64,000 bases of DNA from Hyphomicrobiales bacterium. GTDB taxonomy: Bacteria; Pseudomonadota; Alphaproteobacteria; Rhizobiales; Beijerinckiaceae. The notes beneath the pieces are model-generated. The model saw nothing but the letters and a program-made list of their open reading frames with translations, ran no database searches and had not been told where the DNA came from. Position 1 is the stretch's first letter, and each line of letters begins with the position of its first letter. The DNA lies in the NCBI GenBank assembly GCA_003963405.1, contig RXIY01000049.1, positions 1-64,000 on the forward strand, written 5' to 3'. Below are positions 19,870 through 28,948 of this stretch, piece after piece. The position numbers were made by a program, and so were the translations under genes.

Positions 19870-20739
19870 ATGACCGGTCGCGCCTTTTCCATGACGACGA
19901 GTTTTGCGGCGCTCGCGCTGGCGCTGGGCCTCATCTCGGCCCACGCGGAAGATATGGACCACAGCAAGATGGACCATGGCGCGATGGACCATTCCGCGCA
20001 TGGCGCGACGCAGTGGGCGGACCCCGGCAAGGCGCAGGCCGCGCCGCCTGCCGCGGACGCCGGCAAGGCGGAAGCGCCCAAGGCCGATGACCACGCCAAC
20101 CATCACGGCGGCGGCATGGGCATGGGCAAGGACGGCATGGGTAAGGACGGCATGGGCGGCATGTCCCACGGCGGCGGCATGATGGGCGGCAAGGGTGGAA
20201 TGATGGGCGGCATGATGGGCGGCATGGACCATGGCGGCGGTTCGGGCGGCGGCATGAGCCACGGCGGCGGAATGGGCGGGATGATGCAACACATGATGTG
20301 CGGCTTCACCGAACATCTCGAAGGCCGACTCGCCTATCTGAAAGCCGAATTGCGGCTCACCGATCAGCAGATTTCGGCGTGGAGCAATTTCGCCGACGCC
20401 TGGCGCGCCGCCGCGCAAAAGGCCAACGCCAAATGCGCCTCGATGGACGAGCGCCCGGACAACTCCAAGCCGGCGGTGCTGCAGAAGCTCGACAAGATGG
20501 AAAACCATATGGTCGATCATCTCGACATCGTGCGCGCGCAGAAGGCGGCGATCGAACCGCTCTTCACCGCGCTCTCCGACGAGCAGAGGAAGATCGCCAG
20601 CGAAACCCTCACGAGCGTCATGAAGGTTGGCATGTCCATGATGGGCGGCATGGGCCATGGCGGCGGCGGTATGATGGGCATGGGCGGCATGGGTGGAATG
20701 GGCGGCATGAGCCACGGCGGCGACGGCATGCAGCACTGA
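19870..20739 (+). CDS. Met/His/Gly-rich LTXXQ (Spy/CpxP-like) periplasmic protein
   Basis: A 289-residue exported protein. Signal peptide up to SAHA, then a Met/His-rich stretch (DMDHSKMDHGAMDHSAHG), an Ala/Pro/Lys linker, and a long Gly/Met/His low-complexity region (about residues 78-138). The folded part contains the LTXXQ motif (ELRLTDQQISAWSNF, near 161) and a second related motif (TALSDEQRKI, near 236), and the protein ends in another Gly-Met repeat. The Spy/CpxP core suggests a periplasmic chaperone or metal-stress protein; the Met/His clusters point to copper binding. ATG 19870 follows GGAGG. It is convergent with a multicopper oxidase that also has a Met-Gly tract, so the two probably share a copper role. 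Confidence 0.85.
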   Translation: MTGRAFSMTTSFAALALALGLISAHAEDMDHSKMDHGAMDHSAHGATQWADPGKAQAAPPAADAGKAEAPKADDHANHHGGGMGMGKDGMGKDGMGGMSHGGGMMGGKGGMMGGMMGGMDHGGGSGGGMSHGGGMGGMMQHMMCGFTEHLEGRLAYLKAELRLTDQQISAWSNFADAWRAAAQKANAKCASMDERPDNSKPAVLQKLDKMENHMVDHLDIVRAQKAAIEPLFTALSDEQRKIASETLTSVMKVGMSMMGGMGHGGGGMMGMGGMGGMGGMSHGGDGMQH

Positions 20740-20763
20740 TCGCCGCGCCGTTCCTGAAAGAAA

Positions 20764-20792
20764 GCCTCGCGTCCGTATGGGCGCGAGGCTTT
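20764..20792. terminator. Bidirectional intrinsic terminator
   Basis: Inverted repeat GCCTCGCG / CGCGAGGC (20764-20771 and 20782-20789) between two convergent genes. T-rich tracts follow on both strands (TTTGCATTT on +, TTTCTTTC on -), so it can end both transcripts. Confidence 0.75.
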
Positions 20793-20827
20793 GCATTTCA
20801 GGGAGAATTCGAGAGGGTGCGCGGCCC

Positions 20828-22495
20828 TCACTCCACAGAGAATTCCCGCATCATGCCCATGTCCTCATGTTCGAGGTTGTGGCAGTGATACATGAAGCGG
20901 CCCTTGAAATTGCTAAAGGGCTTGGCGATGCGGATCGTCTCGCCCGGCGCGACCAGCACGGTGTCCTTCAGGCCGCTGTCGATCAGTCCGTCGCGAATGG
21001 TCGCATAGGCGTCGGGATCGGCGTCATTATAGCTCCGGCTCAGGATTTCGAAGGGCTGGCCGTGCAGATGGATGGGATGGGCCATGTTCATCATGCCCAT
21101 CATTCCCCCGCCCATCATGCCGCCGCCGCGCATGCCCATGCCGCGGCCCATGCCCATTCCGGCGCCCATGCCCATGCCCATGCCCATCCCCATCCCCATC
21201 CCCATGCCCATGCCCATGCCGCCGCCATGGTCGTGGAAGATTTCGAAGAGCTGCACCGTGTCGACGGGTATGCGCTCGATGTCCATCACGTCGTCGTGAT
21301 CGTAGGCGCGGCCGTTCAGCATGACCGACATGTGGCCCATCGAGAGCGCGATCGGGCGCGGCTTGTCGGGATTGGCGATGTCCTCGGCTCGGTAACGCCG
21401 GATCGAGGCGAGCTTTTCCGGCAGTTTCGGGCTGTCGCTCACCACCCGCGCCACTGTGACGGCGAAGAGCGGATAATCGTCGCCCATGGGAAGTTCGCCG
21501 CCCATCATGCGCTGCGCCATAGGCGGGAGCAGGCCCTCGAATTCGCCGCTGCGCATCACGAGCCTGGAGCCTGCGGCGCGACCGCTGAAATCCACCCACA
21601 GATCGACGCGCTCGGCCGGGGCGAGCATCACATAGGGGCGCCGTTCAGGCTTCTCCAGAAGCCCCCCGTCGACGCCGATGACGGTGAGCGGCGTCCCGTC
21701 GTCCCACTGCAATTTGTAGATGCGCGCATTGGAGCCATTGAGGATGCGGAAGCGATAGGCGCGGCTGGCGACGTCGAGTTTGAAGTCGGGCCGCCCGTTG
21801 ACGAGAACGCGATCCCCGTAAAAGCCGAACATGTCGCGATGCATGCCGCCCCAATAGGCGAGCTGGTTGGCGTCGTCGAAGGAACGGTCCTGAAGTACGA
21901 GCGGAATTTCATATTCCCCGGAGGGCAGGCCGAGGGCGCGTTCCTCCTCGTCCTCCACGATGAGGCCGCCCGCGAGCCCGTGATAGACCTGCGTCGCCGT
22001 CGCTTCATGCGTATGCGGATGATAGAAGTTGAAGCCCGCGCGATTGCGCAGCTCGAATTCGTAGACGTAGGTCTCGCCGGGCTCGATCGCCGCCGTCGGA
22101 TGGCCGTCCGCATCCATCGGCACATGCAGCCCGTGCCAGTGCGTGATGGTCTGCTCCGGCAGATCGTTGCGCAGCCTGATGCGCACTTTCTGGCCTTTCA
22201 CGAAGCGCATCAGCGGCCCGAGATAGCTGTCGGGCGACGAGGCGAGCGTATTGGCAGGCCCTTTCAACAGATTGCCCGCATAGCGCCAGACCTGCGTCGG
22301 CCTGCCCGGAAGAATCGGGACCTGGTCGCGCCGGCAGACGAGCTCCAGGTCCACATCGGGGTTGAAGCTTGCGCTCGCGACGCGCGGCGCGGGCCGCCCC
22401 GAGCCGCCGCCGGAAAAAGCCATGGTCGGCGCGGCGATCGCCGCTCCGGCCGACATAAGAAAGCCGCGCCGGCTGAGCCCGAACTTCTTTTGCAT
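20828..22495 (-). CDS. Multicopper oxidase (CueO/CopA type) with Met-Gly tract
   Basis: A 555-residue periplasmic multicopper oxidase, probably oxidising Cu(I) to Cu(II) or another small substrate. The N-terminus is a twin-arginine-like signal (LSRRGFLMSAGAAIAAPTMA). Copper ligands are in HWHGLH (119-124), HPHTH (159-163), HPIHLHGQ (about 470) and HCHNLEHEDMGM (about 535-546), giving the type 1, 2 and 3 sites. Between the second and third ligand groups, about residues 420-465, lies an insertion of some fifteen Met-Gly pairs, in the position of the Met-rich segment of CueO, which binds Cu(I). It is convergent with the Met/His-rich LTXXQ gene and divergent from tonB. Confidence 0.94.
   Translation of the reverse strand: MQKKFGLSRRGFLMSAGAAIAAPTMAFSGGGSGRPAPRVASASFNPDVDLELVCRRDQVPILPGRPTQVWRYAGNLLKGPANTLASSPDSYLGPLMRFVKGQKVRIRLRNDLPEQTITHWHGLHVPMDADGHPTAAIEPGETYVYEFELRNRAGFNFYHPHTHEATATQVYHGLAGGLIVEDEEERALGLPSGEYEIPLVLQDRSFDDANQLAYWGGMHRDMFGFYGDRVLVNGRPDFKLDVASRAYRFRILNGSNARIYKLQWDDGTPLTVIGVDGGLLEKPERRPYVMLAPAERVDLWVDFSGRAAGSRLVMRSGEFEGLLPPMAQRMMGGELPMGDDYPLFAVTVARVVSDSPKLPEKLASIRRYRAEDIANPDKPRPIALSMGHMSVMLNGRAYDHDDVMDIERIPVDTVQLFEIFHDHGGGMGMGMGMGMGMGMGMGMGAGMGMGRGMGMRGGGMMGGGMMGMMNMAHPIHLHGQPFEILSRSYNDADPDAYATIRDGLIDSGLKDTVLVAPGETIRIAKPFSNFKGRFMYHCHNLEHEDMGMMREFSVE
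21120..21230 (-). repeat. Hexanucleotide-like tandem repeat encoding Met-Gly
   Basis: On the + strand the segment is a near-perfect run of CCCATG and CCCATC hexamers, interrupted by CCGGCG and CGG variants. Read on the minus strand it encodes GMGM repeats inside the multicopper oxidase. Every unit is six bases, so slippage would change length without breaking the frame. Confidence 0.85.
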
Positions 22496-22749
22496 TCAAC
22501 CCGTTCCCTCTGTCGCGGTCTGACGCCGCCTTTTATTAGATGATGCGAATATAAGCCGTTTTGAAGCCTGCGCCGCTGCGGCATAAGGCGGCATGGGCTC
22601 GGGTCCGCGCTCGGCTGCGGCCCGGCGTGAGCCGCAAAAAATCCCAGATGGTTTGCGAAAGGCGCGGCCTGTGGCACATTCGCCGCCACGATTTCACCGC
22701 CGGCCTGCCGTGCAGGCGTTGGCTGGGTGAAGGGTTTTTTTCCAGCGAG

Positions 22750-23781
22750 ATGAACGAGACGATCAGACAGAAGCCGCGCGCCGCAGCGATCGCCGCTGTC
22801 GCCATGGAACGGCTTTTCGATCCGCGCCTGCGCGGCGGCGTGACGCCGCGTCCGCGCTTTCTCGCCTTTCTGCTGCTGTGTCTGCTGCTCCACCTCGCCA
22901 TCGTGGCCTTCCTGCTGTGGGAGGACCGGCACACGGAGTTTGCGCCGCCGCAGGAGGAAATCCCCGTCGAGGTGATCACGGAACCGCCGCCGCCTCCCGA
23001 GGAGAAGAAGCAGGAGGAGCCGCCGCCGCCGGAGCCGCCGCAGCCCGAGCCGGAAAAGCAGAAGGCGCCGCCGCCTCCGCCTCCGCCGCCCGTGGAGGAG
23101 GAGAAGCCCGCGACCGACGCGCCCAAGCTCGAGAGCAAGGAGAAGAGCGAGCAGGATTCGCCCGAGGAGCAGAAGGAGGCCAAGACGCCGCGCAACGAGC
23201 CGCCGACGGAGAAGGTCACGCCCAAGGACGAGAAGCCCGAGGGGCTCAAGGACGCGACTGACGAGGCCGACGGCGACAAGACGCCCGAGCCCGCGCCTCA
23301 AAAGGAGATCGAGGACAAGCCGGACGCCGAGATCATCGAGCGCGCCGAAAAGACGCCCACGCCAACGCAGCAGCCCGAGACGAAGGACACGAAGGCGGCC
23401 AAGAAGGGGCAGGGGATGACGATCGCCGACATGGTGGCGGCGATGGCGCCGCTGCCGGACTTCAAGCTGGCGGCGCCGCCCAAGACTTCGCCCATCGGCG
23501 GCGGCCAGGCCAAGACGACCTATCTGACGATCCTCTACGGGCTCATCATGCCGCATATGCGCATTCCGCCGCGCGTGCGCGCGATCCCCATGTCGAGCCG
23601 GGGCGTCGTGGCCTTCTACATCGACGAAATGGGCAATCTGACCCATCAGGCGGTCTACAAGACGAGCGGCCTGCCCGATCTCGACGCCGCGGCGCTGGCC
23701 GCCGTGCGCGCCGCCGCGCCTTTTCCCGCCCCGCCGCGCGGCCTTCCGCGCGCGATGCTGTTCACCTATGCGACGAAATAG
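22750..23781 (+). CDS. tonB: TonB-family energy transducer
   Basis: A 343-residue inner-membrane-anchored protein. The cytoplasmic N-terminus is followed by one helix (FLAFLLLCLLLHLAIVAFLL, about residues 37-56), then a long Pro/Glu/Lys-rich periplasmic spacer (about 65-215; EPPPPPEEKKQEEPPPP), and a C-terminal TonB-like domain (VVAFYIDEMGNLTHQAVYKT followed by DLDAAALAAVRAAAPFPAPP). It would pass proton-motive energy to outer-membrane receptors. No exbB or exbD lies nearby. ATG 22750 is favoured over the in-frame extension from 22561, which reads through the shared promoter region with the oxidase. The membrane segment and Pro-rich spacer are diagnostic. Confidence 0.85.
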   Translation: MNETIRQKPRAAAIAAVAMERLFDPRLRGGVTPRPRFLAFLLLCLLLHLAIVAFLLWEDRHTEFAPPQEEIPVEVITEPPPPPEEKKQEEPPPPEPPQPEPEKQKAPPPPPPPPVEEEKPATDAPKLESKEKSEQDSPEEQKEAKTPRNEPPTEKVTPKDEKPEGLKDATDEADGDKTPEPAPQKEIEDKPDAEIIERAEKTPTPTQQPETKDTKAAKKGQGMTIADMVAAMAPLPDFKLAAPPKTSPIGGGQAKTTYLTILYGLIMPHMRIPPRVRAIPMSSRGVVAFYIDEMGNLTHQAVYKTSGLPDLDAAALAAVRAAAPFPAPPRGLPRAMLFTYATK

Positions 23782-23787
23782 GGGGCC

Positions 23788-24567
23788 TCAGCCCGCCAGC
23801 GCGATGGCGGAGACGAGGCGCCCGTAATCCGGCTCCTGCCGGTGCACGCTGCGCCGGTAGCTGAAGCAGCGGGCCTCGTCGGCGTAGGTGTCGATGCCGA
23901 GCGCCTCGAAGGAGGCGACCTCCAGGCGCTCGACGCGGGCGGCGATGAAGCTTTGGAGATCGAAGAGCGAATGGCCCGCCCGCGGCGAGGGCGAGAAGAA
24001 GCGCGCGTAGGCGCGGTCCGCCTCGAGGAAGCGGGCGGAGAACTCCGGCCCGACCTCGTAGCTCGTGGCGCCGATGGCCGGGCCCAGCGCAATATGGATA
24101 TCCGCGCGGCGCGCCCCTTGCGTCTCCATGGCGGCGACGGTTGCCTCGATCATGCCCGTCAGCGCGCCTTTCCAGCCCGCGTGACAGGCCCCGATCACGC
24201 CCGCCCGCGCGTCGGCGAAGAGCAGCATGCCGCAGTCGGCGCCCGTGACGCCGAGCGCCAGCGCGCCCTCGCGCGTCACGAGCCCGTCGCAGCGGGGCCG
24301 CGCCTCGGGCGCCCAGGGCTCGCGGATGGTCAGGGCGTCGGCGGAGTGGATTTGAAAAGGCACCAGCAGCCGCTCCGGCGCGACGCCGACACGCCCCGCC
24401 ATGCGGGCGCGGTTTTCGAGCACGCGCGCCGGCTCGTCCTTCGAGCCGACGCCGCCATTGAGCGAGCCATAGACGCCCTCCGAGACGCCGCCCTCCCGCG
24501 TGAAAAAGGCGTGGCGCACGCCGGGAAGATCGAGATTTGCGGCATGAAGCGCGGGCGTCGCGGTCAT
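23788..24567 (-). CDS. pgeF: Peptidoglycan editing factor PgeF (YfiH/laccase domain)
   Basis: A 259-residue member of the YfiH family, formerly called polyphenol oxidase. In E. coli PgeF removes wrongly incorporated residues from peptidoglycan precursors. Conserved metal/active-site elements are HAFFTREGGVSEGVYGSLN near 19-37, the GADCGMLLFAD motif near 108-118, and GACHAGWKGAL near 125-135 with its Cys-His pair. Length is standard. It is the last of three genes on this strand (lgt, methyltransferase, pgeF), starting 17 bp after the methyltransferase stop, so they form an operon. It is convergent with tonB, only 6 bp away. Confidence 0.93.
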   Translation of the reverse strand: MTATPALHAANLDLPGVRHAFFTREGGVSEGVYGSLNGGVGSKDEPARVLENRARMAGRVGVAPERLLVPFQIHSADALTIREPWAPEARPRCDGLVTREGALALGVTGADCGMLLFADARAGVIGACHAGWKGALTGMIEATVAAMETQGARRADIHIALGPAIGATSYEVGPEFSARFLEADRAYARFFSPSPRAGHSLFDLQSFIAARVERLEVASFEALGIDTYADEARCFSYRRSVHRQEPDYGRLVSAIALAG

Positions 24568-24584
24568 TTTTCTTCCAATTTCCC

Positions 24585-25667
24585 TCAGACGACGAAGCCC
24601 GGCATGTCGGGCATGTCGGGATGCGTCACCGCCATGACCTTGAACAAGGCGCCCATATGGCGGCGGGGGTCCTTCACGCCGGTCAGGCGGTCGAGCGCGT
24701 CGACGATCGCCTGAGCCTGTTCGGGCGTCGCCTTCTTCATCAGCGATTGCGCGCGCCGCTCGATGCCGAGCTGCAACAGGAAATGCGCTTGCGTCACCGG
24801 CCCCAGCACCTTGGCGCCCTCGGCCCTGGCGGCGCGGGCGAGGGCGGCGAAATCGACATGGGCGGTCAGATCGGCCTCGCCCGGCTCGGCGAGCGGATCG
24901 ACATAGGCATGGCGCGCGACCGCCTGGAGGCTGTCGCCGAGCGAGGTTTCGGCGTAGCCATAGTCGATCACGAGGAGCGCGCCGCCCTCCTGCACGAGGC
25001 GCGCGGCGATCTCGCCCATGATGCGCTGCGCCGCGGCGCTGACCTCGATGATCGAGCCCTCGCGGGCGGGAATTTGCAAAGAGGGCTCGGTCTGGTGCGA
25101 CAGGCCGAAGACGAGTTCGCCCGCGGCGTCGAGCCCCACGAGCCGCTCGCGCCAGCCGGTGATGGTCTTGACGTAATGGCGCACCGGCAGCGCGTCGAAA
25201 AACTCATTGGCGAGCATGATCGCGGGGCCAGGCGGCGTGTCGTTCACATCGGCGCTCCAGCTCACGGGCTTGGCCGCCCGCGCGAGCGTCTGTTCCTGAA
25301 TGCGGCGCAGGGCCGGGCTCATCTCGACGAGATGGACCGAAACCGCCTCGAGGAACCCCGGCGCGATGCGCGCGACGCGCAGCACGTCGGCCATCAGCGT
25401 CCCGCGTCCCGGCCCCAGCTCGATCAATCGCGCCGGGGCGGGCGACCCCGCGAGCCGCCACGCTTCCGTCGCCCAGACGCCGAGCAATTCGCCGAACATC
25501 TGGCTAATCTCGGGGGCCGTGATGAAATCGCCGCCGGCGCCGAAGGGGTCTCGCGTCATGTAATAGCCATGGCGGGGATGGCCAAGGCACAGGCTCATAT
25601 AACGCTCCAGCGTCATCGGCCCGTCATGGGCGATCATCGCCGCAATTTCCTGTTTCAGCGCATTCAT
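24585..25667 (-). CDS. SAM-dependent methyltransferase, MidA/NDUFAF7 family
   Basis: A 360-residue DUF185-family protein, the bacterial relative of mitochondrial NDUFAF7, which methylates an Arg of a complex I subunit. The SAM-binding motif is LIELGPGRGTLMADVL (about residues 76-91), with acidic DE-type motifs downstream (NEFFDALPVRHY near 153-164). The N-terminal segment with YMSLCLGHPRHGYYM is a hallmark of the family, as is the conserved DYGYAE near 235. Whether the bacterial protein modifies NADH dehydrogenase is inference from the mitochondrial case. It overlaps lgt by 4 bp (25664-25667), and this three-gene order is common in alphaproteobacteria. Confidence 0.9.
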   Translation of the reverse strand: MNALKQEIAAMIAHDGPMTLERYMSLCLGHPRHGYYMTRDPFGAGGDFITAPEISQMFGELLGVWATEAWRLAGSPAPARLIELGPGRGTLMADVLRVARIAPGFLEAVSVHLVEMSPALRRIQEQTLARAAKPVSWSADVNDTPPGPAIMLANEFFDALPVRHYVKTITGWRERLVGLDAAGELVFGLSHQTEPSLQIPAREGSIIEVSAAAQRIMGEIAARLVQEGGALLVIDYGYAETSLGDSLQAVARHAYVDPLAEPGEADLTAHVDFAALARAARAEGAKVLGPVTQAHFLLQLGIERRAQSLMKKATPEQAQAIVDALDRLTGVKDPRRHMGALFKVMAVTHPDMPDMPGFVV

Positions 25668-26488
25668 GCGGGCGCGCTCCTGCGGCGCATCGAAAAGAGG
25701 AGGAGGGCGGCGCCGGCGACGATCAGCGGCAGGGAGAGCACCATGCCCATCGTCAGCCCATGCGGCAGCGCCTCCTGCACCGGATCAGGCTCGCGGAAGA
25801 ATTCGCAGAAAATGCGGGCGAGCCCATAGCCGACTCCGAAGAGGCCGGTGACGAGGCCGGGATGTTTCAGCCCGCCGGCGCGCGCGACGAGCCACAAAGC
25901 CGCAAACAGCGCAATTCCCTCCAGCCCCGCTTCATAGAGCTGGCTCGGATGACGCGGCGCGTCGCCGGCGGGCGGGAAGACCATGGCCCAGGGAACGTCG
26001 GTCTCGCGCCCCCACATCTCCGGCTTGATGAAATTGGCCAGCCGGCCAAAGAACAGGCCGAGCGGAGAAACCGCGGCGCAAATATCGGAAATCGTGAGAA
26101 AGGGCAGGCGATGGCTGCGCGCGAAGAGCGCCATGCCGATCAAGGCGCCGATCAATCCGCCATGGAAGGCCATGCCGCCTTTCCATGTCTGAAGGATTTC
26201 GAGCGGGTGTGAAAGATAGAAGGCCGGGTCGTAGATCAGCACATGGCCGAGCCTGCCGCCGATGATCACGCCAAAGGCCGTATTGACGATGAGGTCGTCG
26301 ATTCCCGCCCGGCTCGGCCGCGGCTGTCCAGGCGCCCAGAGCGCGTCATTGCCGACGAGCAGGCGCATGCCCATCCAGGCGCAGAGGAACCCGCCGATAT
26401 AGGCCAGCGCATACCAGCGGATCGGGAACGGCCCGAGATGGACCGCGACCGGATCGATAAGGGGAAAGGGCAGGATGAAGAAGGGCAT
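25664..26488 (-). CDS. lgt: Prolipoprotein diacylglyceryl transferase Lgt
   Basis: A 274-residue integral membrane enzyme that transfers diacylglycerol from phosphatidylglycerol to the lipobox Cys of prolipoproteins, the first lipoprotein maturation step. Seven membrane segments are predictable. Family marks are HGGLIGALIG (catalytic His region, near 108-117) and the Lgt signature GRLANFIKPEMWGRETD (near 147-163), with the usual N-terminal IRWYALAYIGGFL. Length is typical. It is the first gene of the lgt-methyltransferase-pgeF operon, reading leftward, with ATG at 26488. Confidence 0.95.
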   Translation of the reverse strand: MPFFILPFPLIDPVAVHLGPFPIRWYALAYIGGFLCAWMGMRLLVGNDALWAPGQPRPSRAGIDDLIVNTAFGVIIGGRLGHVLIYDPAFYLSHPLEILQTWKGGMAFHGGLIGALIGMALFARSHRLPFLTISDICAAVSPLGLFFGRLANFIKPEMWGRETDVPWAMVFPPAGDAPRHPSQLYEAGLEGIALFAALWLVARAGGLKHPGLVTGLFGVGYGLARIFCEFFREPDPVQEALPHGLTMGMVLSLPLIVAGAALLLFSMRRRSAPA

Positions 26489-26591
26489 AAACAGGGTCCG
26501 GACGAGCGCGCGACTCAGGCCCGCGCCGCGTTAACCTTTTAGCGGCGGCGGAAGGGGATGTCATGCCCTGCGCGCAGACGCCCGCGCGCGC

Positions 26592-26659
26592 CTCCCGGTC
26601 GAGAACCGCCGGGAGAGGCGCGGCGCGTCCCCTCTCCCGCGATGCGGGGGAGGGAGGGG
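26592..26659. repeat. Intergenic palindromes (family A)
   Basis: Two adjacent inverted repeats: CTCCCGG/CCGGGAG at 26592-26614 and CCCCTCTCCCGC/GCGGGGGAGGG at about 26629-26655. They lie between the fadB-type gene's 3' end and the lgt promoter, and resemble the other GGGGAGGG-type palindromes of this window. They may act as terminator-like or REP-like elements. Confidence 0.6.
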
Positions 26660-26664
26660 GCCTC

Positions 26665-28872
26665 TTACGCCGCCTTCTTCTGCGGCAGGAAGCGCCCGTA
26701 GAAGGTTTCGCCCTTCGCCGCCATGTCCCGCAGCAAGGGCGGCGGCTCGAAGCGGGGGCCGTGCCGGGCGGCGAGCGCGTCGCAGAGCGCCACGAACGCT
26801 TTCGCGCCCATGCCGTCGATATAGGAGAGCACGCCGCCGGTGAAGGGCGCGAAGCCGAAGCCGAGAATGGAGCCGACATCCGCTTCGCGCGGATCGGTGA
26901 CGACGCCCTCGGCGAGGGTGCGCGCCGCCTCGACCGCCTGCACGACGAGGAACCGCTCCTTCAACTCCGTCACGTCGAGCGTGTCCGGATCGAGCATCGC
27001 TTCCGCGAGCGCGGAGAGGCCGGGCCAGAGGCTCTTCGAGCCGTCGGGATGATAGTCGTAGAAACCCTTGCCGTTCTTGCGCCCATAGCGGCCGTTTTCC
27101 TCGACCATGAAGCGCAGCACGCGCTCCTGCCGGGGATCGATCGCCTTGTCGCCCAGATCCTTCTTGGTGGCGTTGAGGATCTTCCAGCCGAGATCGAGCG
27201 CGACCTCGTCATTGAGCGAGAGCGGCCCGACCGGCATGCCGGCCATGCGCGCGACATTCTCGATCATCGCCGGGGGCACGCCCTCGGTCAGCATGATCTG
27301 CCCCTCGCGCACAAAATTCAGCACGCAGCGATTGGCGTAGAAGCCGCGCGAATCATTCACGACGATGGGCGTCTTCTTGATGATGCGGATGAAGTCGAGC
27401 GCCGCCGCCAGCGCCCGGTCGCCCGTTTCCTTGCCCATGATCACTTCGACGAGCAGCATCTTCTCGACCGGCGAGAAGAAGTGGATGCCGATGAAGTTCT
27501 CGGGCTTCATCGAGGTTTCGGCGAGCGAGCTGATCGGCAGCGTCGAGGTGTTGGAGGCGAAGATCACCTCGCCGCCCACGACCCCTTGCGCCCGCGCCGT
27601 CACTTCGGCCTTCACCGCGCGATCCTCGAAGACGGCTTCGAGAATCAGGTCGCAGCCCGCAAGCGCGGCGTAATCGGCGGTCGCCGTCACCCGCGCCATC
27701 AGCGCCTCCTTGTCGGCCGGCGTGGCGCGCCCCTTGGCGACGGAGCCGGACATCAGCCGGTCGATCGTCGCCTTTCCCTTGTCGGCGCTCTCCTGATCGC
27801 GGTCGATCAGCACGACCTCGATTCCATTGAGCGCGCTCACATAGGCGACGCCCGCGCCCATGAAGCCGGCGCCGAGCACGCCGATTTTCTTCAGCGTGGT
27901 CGGCGGGATTTCCGTCGGGCGATGCGCGCCCTTCTCCAGCTCGGTCTTGGAGAGGAAAAGCGAACGGATCATCGCCGCCGCTACCTTCGAGCGCAGAATA
28001 TGCGCAAACCAGCGCGATTCGACGTCGAGCGCCTGATCCATCGGCAATTGCAGCCCTTCGTAGACCGCATGCAGAATGGCCTTGGCGGCCGGATAATTGT
28101 CGTAGGTTTCGCGGCGATAGATGGCGTTCGCCGCCGGCCAGATCATCATGCCCGTGGGCGAGAAGACCTTGCCGGAGGGGTTCTTGAAGTCCTTGGCGTC
28201 CCAGGGGGCCTGCGCCTTGCCGCCATTGGCGACCCACGCCCGCGCGCGCGACACGATTTCGTCGCGCGGCGCGATCTCGTGGACGAGCTTCGCGCCCAGC
28301 GCGGCTTTCGGCTTTACCTGATCGCCACGGAAGAGAAATTGCAGCGCGTCGCCTGTCTGCATGAGGCGCGAGACGCGTTGCGTGCCGCCGGCGCCGGGGA
28401 AGAGGCCGACCTTGATCTCCGGCAGGCCGACCTTGGTTTTCTCGTCATCCGCCATCACGCGGTAATGGCAGGCGAGCGCGAGCTCGAAGGCTCCGCCGAG
28501 GCAGACGCCGTGGATCGCGACGGCGAAAGGCTTTCCGCAGATTTCGAGCTTGCGATAAAGCCGCGACAATCTGCTCGAGGTTTCGAAGAAGAGCCGATTG
28601 GCGGCGTCTTCGCCTTGCTCCTTCATCGCCTTGGCGTGCTGCGCCGCGCCCTGTTGCAGCATGGAGAGATCGGCGCCGCCGGAAAAGGCGCTCTTGCCGG
28701 AGGCGATGATGCAGCCCTTGATGGCGGCGTCTCCCGCGACCGCGTCCACGACCTGTTGAAGGTCGTCCATCACCTCCGGCGTGATGACGTTCATCGAGCG
28801 GCCCGGCATGTCCCATGTCAGGAGCGCCACGCCGTCGGCGCCGGTCTCGAAGCGGAAATTGGCGAGGTTCAT
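26665..28872 (-). CDS. fadB: FadB/FadJ-type enoyl-CoA hydratase / 3-hydroxyacyl-CoA dehydrogenase
   Basis: A 735-residue bifunctional beta-oxidation enzyme. The N-terminal crotonase domain has the oxyanion-hole motif SGKSAFSGGADLSML (about 58-72) and CLGGAFELALACHYRV (about 125-140). The NAD-binding domain follows with IGVLGAGFMGAGVAYVSALN (about 327-346), and the C-terminal dehydrogenase domains contain GIHFFSPVEKMLLVEVI with the catalytic His. It would hydrate enoyl-CoA and oxidise the 3-hydroxyacyl-CoA. It is the third gene of a leftward operon with the thiolase (stop 76 bp upstream) and acyl-CoA dehydrogenase. Length and domain order fit the FadJ-like forms of alphaproteobacteria. Confidence 0.94.
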   Translation of the reverse strand: MNLANFRFETGADGVALLTWDMPGRSMNVITPEVMDDLQQVVDAVAGDAAIKGCIIASGKSAFSGGADLSMLQQGAAQHAKAMKEQGEDAANRLFFETSSRLSRLYRKLEICGKPFAVAIHGVCLGGAFELALACHYRVMADDEKTKVGLPEIKVGLFPGAGGTQRVSRLMQTGDALQFLFRGDQVKPKAALGAKLVHEIAPRDEIVSRARAWVANGGKAQAPWDAKDFKNPSGKVFSPTGMMIWPAANAIYRRETYDNYPAAKAILHAVYEGLQLPMDQALDVESRWFAHILRSKVAAAMIRSLFLSKTELEKGAHRPTEIPPTTLKKIGVLGAGFMGAGVAYVSALNGIEVVLIDRDQESADKGKATIDRLMSGSVAKGRATPADKEALMARVTATADYAALAGCDLILEAVFEDRAVKAEVTARAQGVVGGEVIFASNTSTLPISSLAETSMKPENFIGIHFFSPVEKMLLVEVIMGKETGDRALAAALDFIRIIKKTPIVVNDSRGFYANRCVLNFVREGQIMLTEGVPPAMIENVARMAGMPVGPLSLNDEVALDLGWKILNATKKDLGDKAIDPRQERVLRFMVEENGRYGRKNGKGFYDYHPDGSKSLWPGLSALAEAMLDPDTLDVTELKERFLVVQAVEAARTLAEGVVTDPREADVGSILGFGFAPFTGGVLSYIDGMGAKAFVALCDALAARHGPRFEPPPLLRDMAAKGETFYGRFLPQKKAA

Positions 28873-28948
28873 TGTTTCGCTCCCGAAACTTCAAAGCTTC
28901 ATCTTCAAGACCCTGTCCCGCGACAGCGGAAAGGGCCGGGGAGGGGAC

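Noticed and set aside
21120-21230. Possible CRISPR or satellite repeat
   Set aside because: Units are six bases with no spacers and lie in frame inside the multicopper oxidase.
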